A DNA stretch of 64,000 nt from UBA3069 sp050633465 (lineage in GTDB: Bacteria; Pseudomonadota; Alphaproteobacteria; Rhodobacterales; Rhodobacteraceae): NCBI GenBank assembly GCA_050633465.1, contig JBOEGO010000016.1, positions 1-64,000 on the forward strand. The letters run 5' to 3'. This document shows, piece after piece, positions 23,708 to 33,153 of this stretch. The first letter of the stretch is position 1. Each line of letters opens with the position of its first letter. The notes under the pieces were generated by a model that was not told the DNA's origin, did no database searches, and saw only the letters and a program-made list of their open reading frames with translations. The position numbers and the translations under genes are program-made.

Positions 23708-24886
23708 TTAAGAGCGGTGATCATAGGCGCGTTCGCCGTGAACGGCCAGATCCAGCCCGCCGGTTTCGGTTTCCGCATCCACCCGAATCGGGATGATGAA
23801 CCCGACCAGTTTGGCCAGTACCACCGATACGACCAGCGTGAACACACCAACAATGGCCAGTGATCCCAGTTGCGCCGCCCATGATCCGGCGCCGAACACT
23901 GCAATCATGATGGTGCCGAAAATACCACCCACACCATGCACCGCAAACACATCCAGCGTGTCGTCGATTTTGAATTTGTTGCGGATCACATTGACCATTT
24001 CCTGACACAGGATACCGGCAACCGCACCGATGATCAGGGCCTCGACCGGGCCGACGAAACCGGATGCGGGCGTGATGGATGCAAGCCCCGCGATGGTGCC
24101 CGTCACAATGCCAACCAGCGATGCCTTGCCGAATTTGATACGTTCCCACAATGCCCAAGTCAGCGATGCGGTGGCGGCGGAGATATGGGTGACGGTCAGG
24201 GCCATCGCCGCGCCGCCATCGGCCGCCAGCTGCGATCCGCCATTGAACCCGAACCAGCCAACCCAGAGCATCGCCGCGCCGATCATCACATAACCGGGGT
24301 TATGTGGCGGTTTGGAATGGTCGCGCCGTGCGCCCAGCATCACGGCCAGCACCAGTGCCGCGATGCCTGCGGTTTCATGCACCACGATGCCGCCTGCAAA
24401 ATCTTTTACCCCGACCGCACCGAAAATTCCGCCATCGGCCAGAAATCCGCCGCCCCAGATCCAATGGGTGACGGGGGCGTAACAGATCAGCATCCACAGC
24501 CCGGAAAACAGCAGAACAAAGCCGAAATTGATCCGTTCGACATAGGCGCCGACGATCAGGGCGGGGGTGATGATGGCAAATGTCATCTGAAACGCAAAAA
24601 ACAGCACCTCGGGGATGGTGCCCGCGACGGTATCGGCTGTGACCCCGTTCAGGAACATCTTGTCCAGGCCACCCCAATACGGGCCGTCCCCGCCAAAGGC
24701 GATGGAATAGCCGCAGGCCAGCCACAGGATGCTCATCAAGCAGGCGATGGCATAGCATTGCATGAACACGCTAAGCACATTGCGCGCCCGCACCAGCCCG
24801 CCGTAAAACAGGGCAAGCCCCGGCAATGTCATAAATAGAACCAGCGCCGTTGCGACGATGATCCATGCGGTATCTGCTGCGTTCAT
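23708..24886 (-). CDS. amtB: Ammonium transporter AmtB
   Basis: A 392-residue integral membrane protein with the Amt/Rh pattern: ALFYGGLVRARNVLS, LADGGIFGAVGVKDFAGGIVVH (approximate region), GWFGFNGGSQ and DDTLDVFAVHGVGG. The twin-histidine pore residues are in VVHETAGI and FAVHGVGG. The N-terminus begins directly with the first membrane segment and has no signal peptide. No glnK gene lies next to it, unlike the usual glnK-amtB pair. Expression would be expected to follow the Ntr system encoded 4 kb away. Confidence 0.94.
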   Translation of the reverse strand: MNAADTAWIIVATALVLFMTLPGLALFYGGLVRARNVLSVFMQCYAIACLMSILWLACGYSIAFGGDGPYWGGLDKMFLNGVTADTVAGTIPEVLFFAFQMTFAIITPALIVGAYVERINFGFVLLFSGLWMLICYAPVTHWIWGGGFLADGGIFGAVGVKDFAGGIVVHETAGIAALVLAVMLGARRDHSKPPHNPGYVMIGAAMLWVGWFGFNGGSQLAADGGAAMALTVTHISAATASLTWALWERIKFGKASLVGIVTGTIAGLASITPASGFVGPVEALIIGAVAGILCQEMVNVIRNKFKIDDTLDVFAVHGVGGIFGTIMIAVFGAGSWAAQLGSLAIVGVFTLVVSVVLAKLVGFIIPIRVDAETETGGLDLAVHGERAYDHRS

Positions 24887-25053
24887 AAATTGTCCCTCCC
24901 TCGGTCGTTTGGACCTGTTGGGCGGGGATCAAGCGTATTTATGTCGGCAAAGAAAGCGGCAGGCGTCAAAAATACCGCGTAAAACATGGGCGGTTTGTGA
25001 AAAGCCTAAATATTGTGCGATATTTTCGGGTTTTGTTTGAAATCAGGGCAGTT

Positions 25054-25518
25054 TTAAGACGCGAATTGCCGCAGCAATTCCAGCGCGTGCCGGACTGTGG
25101 CGGCACGCACATTGCTGCGGCCCAATGCGCCGAAATCCACGGTTTCGCTGATCACGCCGTTTGGCCCGGCCAGCCCGAAACACACGCGGCCTTCGGGTTT
25201 GTGGTCTGATCCGCCGGGGCCTGCGATACCTGTGACCGACACGGCAAGCTGCGCATCGGATCGCGCCAGCGCCCCCGCCGCCATTTCGCCCGCGACCTGT
25301 TCGGATACCGCGCCATGGGCGTTCAGCGTGGCGGGCAACACGCCCAGCATCTGCTGTTTGGCGGCGTTGGAATAGGTGATGAACCCGCGGTCAAACACAT
25401 CCGAACTGCCTGCGACCGCGGTCAATGCTGCGCCGATCAAACCGCCGGTGCAGCTTTCTGCGGTGGCGATTTTCCAGCCACGGGCGCGGGCGGCTGATAA
25501 AACGTCTGCGGCGCTCAT
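25054..25518 (-). CDS. pncC: Nicotinamide-nucleotide amidase (PncC/CinA C-terminal type)
   Basis: A 154-residue stand-alone CinA C-terminal domain. TAESCTGGLIGAALT at residue 19 carries the catalytic Ser, and VSVTGIAGPGGSDHKPEG is typical. It deamidates nicotinamide mononucleotide to nicotinate mononucleotide in NAD recycling. It overlaps pgpA by 4 bp. Confidence 0.9.
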   Translation of the reverse strand: MSAADVLSAARARGWKIATAESCTGGLIGAALTAVAGSSDVFDRGFITYSNAAKQQMLGVLPATLNAHGAVSEQVAGEMAAGALARSDAQLAVSVTGIAGPGGSDHKPEGRVCFGLAGPNGVISETVDFGALGRSNVRAATVRHALELLRQFAS

Positions 25519-26012
25519 AGCCCCAGAACCCCGTGGCTGACATAGGCGCCAAGCCCCACCAGAATGGCGGCAAACACCCCCGCAATGACATCATCCAGCA
25601 TCACACCCAGCGCATCACCGCGCCGGTCGGCACAACCGACCGGACCCGGTTTCAGGATGTCGAAAAACCGGAACCCGATGAAGGCCGTCACCCAACCGGG
25701 CCATAGCGCCAGCGCGGGCGCGCCGGAATGCGACAGCCCGATCATCACGGGCAACAGGGCGATCCACTGGCCTGCGACCTCGTCTATCACAATTTCCGAC
25801 GGGTCGTGATCGGCTTTGCCGCGGGTATCCATGGCCGTGGCCCACCAGCCGCCAAAAAACACCAGCGCGATCCCGATGGTGAACAGGGGCAGGCCGCCGA
25901 TGGCAAAAACGGCCCAGCCCACGGGCAGCGCCGCCGCTGATCCCCATGTGCCGGGAGCGGGGCGCAGATGCCCGACGCCGAAAAAGGTTGCGATCAGATG
26001 TGCGATGCTCAT
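25515..26012 (-). CDS. pgpA: Phosphatidylglycerophosphatase A
   Basis: A 165-residue membrane enzyme that dephosphorylates phosphatidylglycerol phosphate. The PgpA pattern is FFGVGHLRPAPGTWGS, then DPSEIVIDEVAGQW and FRFFDILKPGPVGCAD. It overlaps both ispDF (26012-26009) and pncC (25518-25515) by 4 bp, giving a coupled three-gene operon. Confidence 0.93.
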   Translation of the reverse strand: MSIAHLIATFFGVGHLRPAPGTWGSAAALPVGWAVFAIGGLPLFTIGIALVFFGGWWATAMDTRGKADHDPSEIVIDEVAGQWIALLPVMIGLSHSGAPALALWPGWVTAFIGFRFFDILKPGPVGCADRRGDALGVMLDDVIAGVFAAILVGLGAYVSHGVLGL

Positions 26013-27130
26013 GGTTTTACCAATGCGGCCGTTGCGATGGCCGCGATGCCTTCTTTGCGCCCGGTGAATCCCAGCCGTTCTGATGTGGTTGCCTTGATCG
26101 ACACGCGACCCGCATCCAGCCCCATGATCCGCGCCATTTCTGCCTGCATTGCAGGGGCATGGGGGGTGATTTTGGGCTGTTCGCAGATCAGGGTGCAGTC
26201 AATATTGCTGATATCATACCCCATATCGCGGGCCAGTTCGCAGGCATGGGTCAGGAAAATATGGCTGGCCGCGCCCTTCCATTGCGGATCTGACGGGGGA
26301 AAATGCCGCCCGATGTCACCCATGGCCAATGCGCCATAAATCGCATCGGTCACCGCATGCATCCCCACATCGGCGTCAGAATGCCCGTCCAGCCCGCGAT
26401 CATGGGGCACGCTGACCCCGCACAGCCATACCTGATCGCCATCGCAAAACCGATGCACGTCATACCCGTTGCCCAGTCTTATATCCATTTGCCCTCGCAG
26501 TATTGTTTCGGCCCGCGCGAAATCCTCGGGGGCGGTGATTTTCAGGTTGTCCTCGTGGCCGGGTGTGATGGTTACGGCCATGCCAGCGGCGCGGGCCACG
26601 GCCACATCATCGGCGGCATCGCCTGTAAATGCGCGGTGGGCATCCAGAATGGCATTGTAATGGAACCCTTGCGGTGTTTGGGCGCGAAACAGGGCGTCGC
26701 GTGGTTGAACGCCCCTGACCTGCTGATCGGCCCCGATCCACAGCGCATCGGTGACGGCCAGGGCAGGGGCCGCGCCTGTCGATGTGTCCAGCGCATCCAG
26801 AACGCCGTCGATCACCGTATCGGGCACACAACACCGTGCCACATCATGGATCAGAACGCGCTCGATATCCTGATCTTGCAGGGTTTCCAGCCCCGCCCGA
26901 ACCGAGGCTGCGCGGGTTGCGCCGCCGGCCACGGATTCCACGCCGGAAACAAGGGGCATATCATCAGGATGCAGAACCAGAACGATGCGATCCACACGCG
27001 GATGGTTTTGGAAACGCACCAGCGTATGATCCAGCACCCGCGCGCCCGCAATGCGCTGCCATTGCTTTGGCTCCGGCCCGCCTGCGCGGGTGCCCCGCCC
27101 TGCGGCGACGATAATGGCGGCGGTGGTCAT
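26009..27130 (-). CDS. ispDF: Bifunctional IspD/IspF isoprenoid enzyme
   Basis: A 373-residue fusion protein of the MEP pathway. The N-terminal cytidylyltransferase begins with AIIVAAGRGTRAGG and the C-terminal cyclodiphosphate synthase with RLGNGYDVHRF, HSDADVGMHAVTDAI and the late KATTSERLGFTGR. The fusion is normal in many alphaproteobacteria. Start 27130 follows GAAGGAGAGGCC. It is the first gene of ispDF-pgpA-pncC. Confidence 0.95.
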   Translation of the reverse strand: MTTAAIIVAAGRGTRAGGPEPKQWQRIAGARVLDHTLVRFQNHPRVDRIVLVLHPDDMPLVSGVESVAGGATRAASVRAGLETLQDQDIERVLIHDVARCCVPDTVIDGVLDALDTSTGAAPALAVTDALWIGADQQVRGVQPRDALFRAQTPQGFHYNAILDAHRAFTGDAADDVAVARAAGMAVTITPGHEDNLKITAPEDFARAETILRGQMDIRLGNGYDVHRFCDGDQVWLCGVSVPHDRGLDGHSDADVGMHAVTDAIYGALAMGDIGRHFPPSDPQWKGAASHIFLTHACELARDMGYDISNIDCTLICEQPKITPHAPAMQAEMARIMGLDAGRVSIKATTSERLGFTGRKEGIAAIATAALVKP

Positions 27131-27206
27131 TCTGGCCTCTCCTTCGGGTCTGTCCTGAATAGGGCGGCTGGCGGGCAAGGGCAACGCCGGATGAGGTGAC
27201 TAAAAA

Positions 27207-27305
27207 TTAGGCATGTGTGGTAAAGTGATGCGAAATACATCATTCCACGTGTTGTGACTGGCCCGAACGTGATTTAGGCAATAGGCGTTGCATAAGGATT
27301 AGGCA
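27207..27305. repeat. Three TTAGGCA direct repeats upstream of dusB
   Basis: TTAGGCA occurs at 27207-27213, 27274-27280 and 27299-27305, all on the + strand between ispDF and dusB. Spacings of 67 and 25 bp do not fit a simple array. It may be a regulator half-site or chance. Confidence 0.35.
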
Positions 27306-27312
27306 CGCGAAA

Positions 27313-28290
27313 TTGTCTATGGACCAACTTACCCTTTCACCTCCTGTCGCGCTGGCCCCTCTGGCCGGAATCACCGACCTGCCGTTTCGCAACCTCGTTT
27401 CGGGGTTTGGCGCAGGGCTGGTCGTGTCGGAAATGGTGGGCAGTCAGGAAATGGTGCAGGCCAAACCCGACACCCGTGCGCGGGCCGAACTGGGGTTGGA
27501 TCAGGGCAATACCGCCGTGCAACTGGCAGGGCGCGATCCCTATTGGATGGCCGAGGCCGCCCGCATGGTCGAAGCCAACGGCGCAGCCATCATCGACATC
27601 AACATGGGCTGCCCCGCGAAAAAGGTGGTGGGCGGCATGTCGGGGTCGGCCCTGATGCGCGAACCTGACCACGCCCTGCGCCTGATCGAAGCAGTGGTCG
27701 GGGCGGTCAACATCCCCGTCACCCTGAAAACCCGGCTGGGTTGGGATGACGACAGCCTGAACGCCGCCGATCTGGCGCGGCGGGCGGAAAATGCAGGGGT
27801 GCGCCGGATCACCATCCATGGCCGCACCCGTTGCCAGTTTTACAAAGGTGCCGCCGATTGGGTCGCGATTGGTGCGGTCAAAGGCGCCGTTTCCGTGCCG
27901 GTTCTGGCCAATGGCGATATTGTGGATTCCGGCTCTGCCCGAATGGCGCTGGATCAATCGGGCGCCGATGGCGTGATGATCGGGCGCGGTGCGCAGGGGC
28001 AGCCATGGCTGCTGGCGGTGATTGCACATGATCTGTTCGGCATGCCGCAACCGCAGATTCCCACAGGAAAGGATTACGTGAACATGGTCGCACAACACTA
28101 TGAAAACGCGCTATCTTTTTATGGCGCTGATTTGGGGGCACGCACGTTTCGCAAACATCTGGGGTGGTATATGGATCAGGCCGAAACCAATGCTGTCACG
28201 CGGCGCGAAATGCTGACGCTGCAATCGCCCGCACTTGTTTTGGCGCGGCTGTCCGATGCGCTTCTTGATGCCAAGGTAAAGGCGGCATGA
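27313..28290 (+). CDS. dusB: tRNA-dihydrouridine synthase (DusB/NifR3)
   Basis: A flavoprotein of 325 residues from TTG 27313 or 323 from ATG 27319. AGG lies about 10 bases before the TTG, which would suit the longer form; the ATG gives the more common N-terminus, so the start is open. It reduces uridines in tRNA with FMN. Motifs: LAPLAGITDLPFR, DINMGCPAKKVVGG (catalytic Cys), ITIHGRTRCQFY and GVMIGRGAQGQPW. It heads the ntr operon, as in many alphaproteobacteria (the nifR3 position), and overlaps ntrB by 4 bp. Confidence 0.93.
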   Translation: MSMDQLTLSPPVALAPLAGITDLPFRNLVSGFGAGLVVSEMVGSQEMVQAKPDTRARAELGLDQGNTAVQLAGRDPYWMAEAARMVEANGAAIIDINMGCPAKKVVGGMSGSALMREPDHALRLIEAVVGAVNIPVTLKTRLGWDDDSLNAADLARRAENAGVRRITIHGRTRCQFYKGAADWVAIGAVKGAVSVPVLANGDIVDSGSARMALDQSGADGVMIGRGAQGQPWLLAVIAHDLFGMPQPQIPTGKDYVNMVAQHYENALSFYGADLGARTFRKHLGWYMDQAETNAVTRREMLTLQSPALVLARLSDALLDAKVKAA

Positions 28291-29408
28291 CCATGAACGA
28301 CCCCCATGACGATACCGAAAACGTGCTTTGGTCCTCGCTTCCTGTTCCCGGGTTGATCGTTGATGCCAATGATATGATCATTGATGCCAATTCCGCCGCC
28401 GAAGGGTTTCTGAACGCGTCGGTCAAACAGATCATCGGCCAGCCGGTTTGGGATAAGGTGATGATCGACGCCCCGCTGGAAGAGGCATTTGCCCGCGCCC
28501 GTGCCCATGCCACGCCGTTGTTTGTGAACGATGTCGATGTCGGCACCGGCGAACGTGCGCCGCTGCATTGCAACATCCAGATTGCTCCGGTTCAGGGCCA
28601 GCCGGGCCAAATGATTTTTCTGATTTCGCCGCGTGAACTGGCCGGGCGCATGACGCAAAGCCATTCGGTCAAATCCGCTGCGAAATCCGCGATTGGCATG
28701 GCTGAAATGCTGGCGCATGAAATCAAGAACCCGCTGGCGGGGATCACCGGCGCGGCGCAGTTGCTGTCGATGGGATTGTCCAAGGAAGATCAGGAATTGA
28801 CCGATCTGATTGTCGCTGAATCGCGCCGGATCGTGAAATTGCTGGAACAGGTTGAACAGTTCGGCAACCTGTCACGCCCCGATGTGAAACCCGTCAATCT
28901 GCATGATGTGCTGGACCGTGCGCGCCGGTCTGCCCTGTTGGGATTTGGCGCCCATATGAAGATCGTCGAGGATTACGACCCCTCGCTGCCGCTGGCATTG
29001 GGTGACCCGGATCAGCTGCTTCAGGTGGTGTTAAACCTGATTAAGAACGCATCAGAAGCCACTGGTTCAAAAGGAGGAACCATCAGGTTGCATTCCTATT
29101 ACGAACACAGTTTCCGGCTGCGTAAAACCGATGGCAGCAGCCAATCCCTGCCGCTTCAGATCGAGGTGATCGACGACGGCCCCGGGCTGCCTGATGACAT
29201 TGCAGGCGATATTTTCGACCCCTTCGTATCGGGGCGTGAAAACGGCACCGGGCTGGGTCTGGCGCTGGTCAGCAAGATCATTTCCGATCATGGCGGCTGG
29301 ATTTCTGTCGATTCCATCCCCGGGCGCACGAATTTCCGACTTTCCCTGCCGCTGGCCGAAGAGCCGCGCAAACGCAATTCGGGCCGTGCCCGCAGCACCA
29401 AGGAGTAA
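28287..29408 (+). CDS. ntrB: Nitrogen regulation sensor kinase NtrB
   Basis: A 373-residue soluble histidine kinase: PAS domain (residues 20-110), phospho-acceptor H144 in EMLAHEIKNPLAGI, and an HATPase with LIKNASEA, DDGPGLP and NGTGLGLALV. It phosphorylates NtrC under nitrogen limitation and is controlled by PII. It overlaps dusB by 4 bp; ntrC follows after 5 bp. The C-terminal 12 residues are basic. Confidence 0.95.
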   Translation: MTMNDPHDDTENVLWSSLPVPGLIVDANDMIIDANSAAEGFLNASVKQIIGQPVWDKVMIDAPLEEAFARARAHATPLFVNDVDVGTGERAPLHCNIQIAPVQGQPGQMIFLISPRELAGRMTQSHSVKSAAKSAIGMAEMLAHEIKNPLAGITGAAQLLSMGLSKEDQELTDLIVAESRRIVKLLEQVEQFGNLSRPDVKPVNLHDVLDRARRSALLGFGAHMKIVEDYDPSLPLALGDPDQLLQVVLNLIKNASEATGSKGGTIRLHSYYEHSFRLRKTDGSSQSLPLQIEVIDDGPGLPDDIAGDIFDPFVSGRENGTGLGLALVSKIISDHGGWISVDSIPGRTNFRLSLPLAEEPRKRNSGRARSTKE

Positions 29409-29413
29409 CCCAT

Positions 29414-30793
29414 ATGGACGGAACCGTTCTCGTCGCTGATGACGATCGCACCATTCGCACCGTTTTGACGCAGGCCCTCACACGGGCCGGGTGCAAGGTG
29501 CATGCGACATCTTCGCTGACCACGCTGATGCGCTGGGTCGGCGAGGGCAAGGGCGATGTCGTCATTTCCGATGTGATGATGCCCGATGGTAACGGTCTGG
29601 AAATGCTGCCAAAAATTGCGGCAGACCGGCCAGGATTGCCCGTCATCGTGATTTCGGCGCAAAACACCATCATGACGGCGATTCAGGCGGCCGAGGCCGA
29701 GGCCTATGACTACCTGCCCAAACCGTTCGATTTGCCTGATCTGATGAAGCGCACGGCGCGTGCGCTGGAATCGCGCAAACACAGCGCCCCTGCGACACGC
29801 GCGGCGATCACTGACGATGTGGAGCGACCGGATGAACTGCCCTTGGTGGGGCGGACCGAAGGGATGCAATCGCTGTATCGCCTGATCGCCAAGGTGATGA
29901 ACACCGACCTGCCCGTATTGATCACAGGCGAAAGCGGCACTGGTAAGTCACTAATTTCAAAGGCAATTCACGATTTTTCGGATCGGCGGAACCTGCCATT
30001 TATCACCGTATCTGCGGGCGAATTGCAAGACATCGAAGGGCCGGCGCGCCTGTTGGCCCGTGCCAAGGGCGGCACGCTGTTGATTGATGAAATCGGTGAT
30101 ATTCCGGCGGAAATTCAGGCGCGCATCGTGCGCATGATGGACAGCCCCGGTGATGCCACGCCACGGTTCATGGCCACCAGTCAGCGCGATCTGGCGGACG
30201 CGATGGAGCAGGGGCAGATGCGTCAGGATCTGTATTATCGCCTGTCCGGCGCGGCGCTGGCGGTGCCGTCACTGCGTGAACGTGTGGATGATATTCCGCT
30301 ATTGGCCGAGCATTTTCTGGCCCGCGCCGAGCGCGAAGGCGCGCCGAAACGGGTGTTTTCCAAGGATGCGCTAGAGCTGATGCGGGTCTATTCATGGCCC
30401 GGCAACGTGCGCCAGTTGGAAAATGCGATCCGCCGTCTGGTATTGACCGCACGCACCGATGAAATCACCCGTGCCGAGGTGGAAACCGTGTTCGGCAACC
30501 AACCCGAGGTCGAACCGGCGTTGGGTGGCGCGACAGACACGGAAAAGCTGTCGGCCTCGGTTGCGCGGCATCTGCGCCGCTATTTCGACCTGCATGGCAA
30601 TATGTTGCCGCCCCCCGGCCTGCATGCCCGAATCCTGCGTGAAATCGAAACGCCGTTGATTGAGATTTCGCTAGAGGCGACAGGCGGAAATCAGGCAAAA
30701 TGCGCCGATCTGCTGGGCATCAACCGCAATACATTGCGAAAGAAAATCACTGATCTGGATATTCGCGTGACACGGCGACGCAAACTGATGTAA
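29414..30793 (+). CDS. ntrC: Nitrogen response regulator NtrC, form lacking GAFTGA
   Basis: A 459-residue regulator: receiver with D53 (ISDVMMPDG), AAA+ domain with Walker A GESGTGKS (about residue 173) and Walker B LLIDEIGD (about 221), and a Fis-type HTH at the C-terminus (NQAKCADLLGINRNTLRKK). The interval between Walker A and B is roughly 20 residues shorter than in enteric NtrC, and the sigma54-contact motif GAFTGA is missing. Rhodobacter capsulatus NtrC shows the same loss and works with the housekeeping sigma factor, so this protein probably does too. Confidence 0.95.
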   Translation: MDGTVLVADDDRTIRTVLTQALTRAGCKVHATSSLTTLMRWVGEGKGDVVISDVMMPDGNGLEMLPKIAADRPGLPVIVISAQNTIMTAIQAAEAEAYDYLPKPFDLPDLMKRTARALESRKHSAPATRAAITDDVERPDELPLVGRTEGMQSLYRLIAKVMNTDLPVLITGESGTGKSLISKAIHDFSDRRNLPFITVSAGELQDIEGPARLLARAKGGTLLIDEIGDIPAEIQARIVRMMDSPGDATPRFMATSQRDLADAMEQGQMRQDLYYRLSGAALAVPSLRERVDDIPLLAEHFLARAEREGAPKRVFSKDALELMRVYSWPGNVRQLENAIRRLVLTARTDEITRAEVETVFGNQPEVEPALGGATDTEKLSASVARHLRRYFDLHGNMLPPPGLHARILREIETPLIEISLEATGGNQAKCADLLGINRNTLRKKITDLDIRVTRRRKLM

Positions 30794-30796
30794 TAT

Positions 30797-30814
30797 CGCC
30801 ACACAACCGTGGCG
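30797..30814 (+). other. Small hairpin between ntrC and ntrY
   Basis: CGCCAC and GTGGCG pair around a 6-base loop just after the ntrC stop. It is followed by a G run rather than T, so it is more likely an mRNA processing or attenuation site than a terminator. Confidence 0.35.
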
Positions 30815-30893
30815 GTGGGGCTTCAACATCCCGCAAGACCACAACATATGGCGGTAAGGCGCATCACGCGCCACATCAGAACAGGAGTGACCT

Positions 30894-33146
30894 GTGGCAT
30901 CACGGGCACGCAGAAGAAGCACGTGGCAACGTCTGAACAGGCTCAGACGGCAAAAGCGCGTGCAAACCATCGCCACTTTCGGGTTGGTGATTCTAGGGCC
31001 GGTTCTGGCGCTGTTCACTTTTCTTATGCTTGGTCCGTTGGATCAGGGTGGCTCTGCTGTCGGGTTGCGGCTGATCCTGCTGGCCGATTTCGTTTACGTG
31101 CTGGTGGTGGCCGCATTGGTGCTGCAACGGGTGGTGGCATTGGTTGCGGCGCGGCGTGCGCGTTCGGCGGGGTCGCGGTTGCATTTGCGGCTGACCGGCG
31201 TTTTTGCGCTATTGGCGTTGATCCCCACGGTTTCGGTCGCGATTTTCGCCGCGCTGACTGTGAATGTCGGGCTAGAGGGCTGGTTTTCGGACCGTGTGCG
31301 CCAGGTGGTCGGGTCATCGCTCGAGGCGGCGCAGGCCTATGAGGACGAACACCGCAACGACCTGACCAAGGATGCCAAAGCGCTGGCAAGCATCATAGAT
31401 GCCGCCCGCGAGATCACCTATTTCGTGCCCGCAACCGAGGTCCTGTCGCAGGGGCAATCGCAGATCCAGCGCGGGTTGCGCGAGGCCTATCTGATTGATG
31501 GCACAGGTGAAATTCGCGCGCGTGGTGAACGCTCATACCTGTTTGATTTCGAAAAACCAACCAACACCCAATTGGCCGAGGCCCAAGAGTTCGGCATTCT
31601 GATTATCGAGGATTGGGAGAACAACGAATTTCGCGCATTGGTGCCGCTGGATGCCTTTGTGGACAGGTTTTTATACGTGTCGCGCGATGTCGATGGTGAA
31701 TTGCTGGGCCTGTTGGATGAAACGCAGGAAACGGCGCGGTTTTACCAACAATTAGAGAGCGAGCGGGGCAGGGTGCTGTTTGAATTCGGCCTTGTTTATC
31801 TGGGCTTTGCGGTGATCCTGATTTTGGCGGCTGTCTGGCTGGGGCTGTGGTTTGCCGAACGTCTGTCGCGCCCCGTGGGCCGTCTGGCGGGGGCGGCGCA
31901 ACGGGTCGGGGCGGGCGATCTGGATGTGCAGGTGATCGAAGAAGAAGGCGATGATGAAATCGCCATGTTGGGGCGTTATTTCAACCAGATGACCCGCCAG
32001 TTGAAGGGGCAGCGTGAAACCCTGCTGGACAACACCCGCCAGATCGAGCGCCGCCGCCGGATGTTTGACAGCGTTTTATCCTCGGTCACATCGGGGGTTG
32101 TGGGGCTGGACGCGGGCGGCAAGGTCGCCTTTGTGAACCGTTCGGCGGAACGTCTGCTGGATTGGCAAGAGGACCACGCATCGCTGTCGCTGGCGGTGGC
32201 GGTGCCGGAATTCGGGCCGCTGTTTGAACGGCTCAAGGAAAGCAGCCAGGAGGCGATGCAAGAAGAGGTCAAGGTCGCGCGCAACGGCATGCAGGAAAAC
32301 CTGTTGGTGCGCATGGCGCGGCGGCGCAATACCGAAGGGCGGCTGGAAGGATATGTGGTGGCATTCGATGATGTGACCGATCTGGTATCGGCGCAGCGCA
32401 TGGCCGCCTGGGGCGATGTGGCACGCCGTATTGCCCATGAAATCAAAAACCCGCTGACCCCGATCCAACTGTCCGCCGAACGGATCAAGCGTAAATTTTC
32501 CCGCCATCTGGACGATGAAAATGCCGGATCTCTGGAACAGCTGACTGGCGTTATTGTGCGTCAAACCAATGACTTGCGGCGCATTGTTGATGAATTTTCA
32601 AAATTTGCCCGCATGCCCGAACCCGAAACCCGCCCCGAAAGCATCACCCAGTTGGTGCGCGATGCGGTTCTGTTGCAACAACAGGGCCAGCCCGATGTGT
32701 CCATCACCACCGATCTGGATTCTGCATCGCTGGACACGGAACTGGACGCGACCATGATCCATCAGGCGCTGACCAATCTGTTGAAAAATGCAGGCGAGGC
32801 TATTGGCACGATGGTCGCCAGGGGCAGCGCGCCCGAGGGGCACAAACCCCGCATTCATGTGCAGACCCGTCACCAGAATGACGCGGCAGAAATCCGAATT
32901 TCAGACAATGGCATCGGCCTGCCCGAGGACCGCGCCGCCCTGTTTGAACCCTATGTAACCACCCGCGACGAGGGCACAGGCCTGGGCCTGCCCATCGTCA
33001 AAAAGATCATCGAAGAACACGGCGGCACCCTGACATTGGAAGACGCCGAACCCTTTGATGGCGCTACACATTTTGGCGCCATGGCGGTGATCCGCCTTCC
33101 GTTAGCCGGGGTGATCCCCGACCTGAAACAAGAAGAAACTGCTTGA
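30894..33146 (+). CDS. ntrY: Nitrogen/redox sensor kinase NtrY
   Basis: A 750-residue membrane kinase. Membrane segments lie at about residues 25-100, with another at about 300-325. A periplasmic region lies between them, then HAMP (ERLSRPVGRLAGAAQRVGAGD, approximate), a PAS domain (about 380-490), the H-box RRIAHEIKNPLTPIQL (His near 515) and an HATPase with GTGLGLPIVKKI. The start is GTG at 30894, with AGGAG six bases upstream. It signals to NtrX, whose gene follows after 7 bp. Confidence 0.94.
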   Translation: MASRARRRSTWQRLNRLRRQKRVQTIATFGLVILGPVLALFTFLMLGPLDQGGSAVGLRLILLADFVYVLVVAALVLQRVVALVAARRARSAGSRLHLRLTGVFALLALIPTVSVAIFAALTVNVGLEGWFSDRVRQVVGSSLEAAQAYEDEHRNDLTKDAKALASIIDAAREITYFVPATEVLSQGQSQIQRGLREAYLIDGTGEIRARGERSYLFDFEKPTNTQLAEAQEFGILIIEDWENNEFRALVPLDAFVDRFLYVSRDVDGELLGLLDETQETARFYQQLESERGRVLFEFGLVYLGFAVILILAAVWLGLWFAERLSRPVGRLAGAAQRVGAGDLDVQVIEEEGDDEIAMLGRYFNQMTRQLKGQRETLLDNTRQIERRRRMFDSVLSSVTSGVVGLDAGGKVAFVNRSAERLLDWQEDHASLSLAVAVPEFGPLFERLKESSQEAMQEEVKVARNGMQENLLVRMARRRNTEGRLEGYVVAFDDVTDLVSAQRMAAWGDVARRIAHEIKNPLTPIQLSAERIKRKFSRHLDDENAGSLEQLTGVIVRQTNDLRRIVDEFSKFARMPEPETRPESITQLVRDAVLLQQQGQPDVSITTDLDSASLDTELDATMIHQALTNLLKNAGEAIGTMVARGSAPEGHKPRIHVQTRHQNDAAEIRISDNGIGLPEDRAALFEPYVTTRDEGTGLGLPIVKKIIEEHGGTLTLEDAEPFDGATHFGAMAVIRLPLAGVIPDLKQEETA

Positions 33147-33153
33147 GGACGAT

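Noticed and set aside
23936..24838. 300-residue + strand frame across amtB
   Set aside because: Composition (Gln, His, Asp, Gly rich) is that of an antisense reading of a membrane protein gene.
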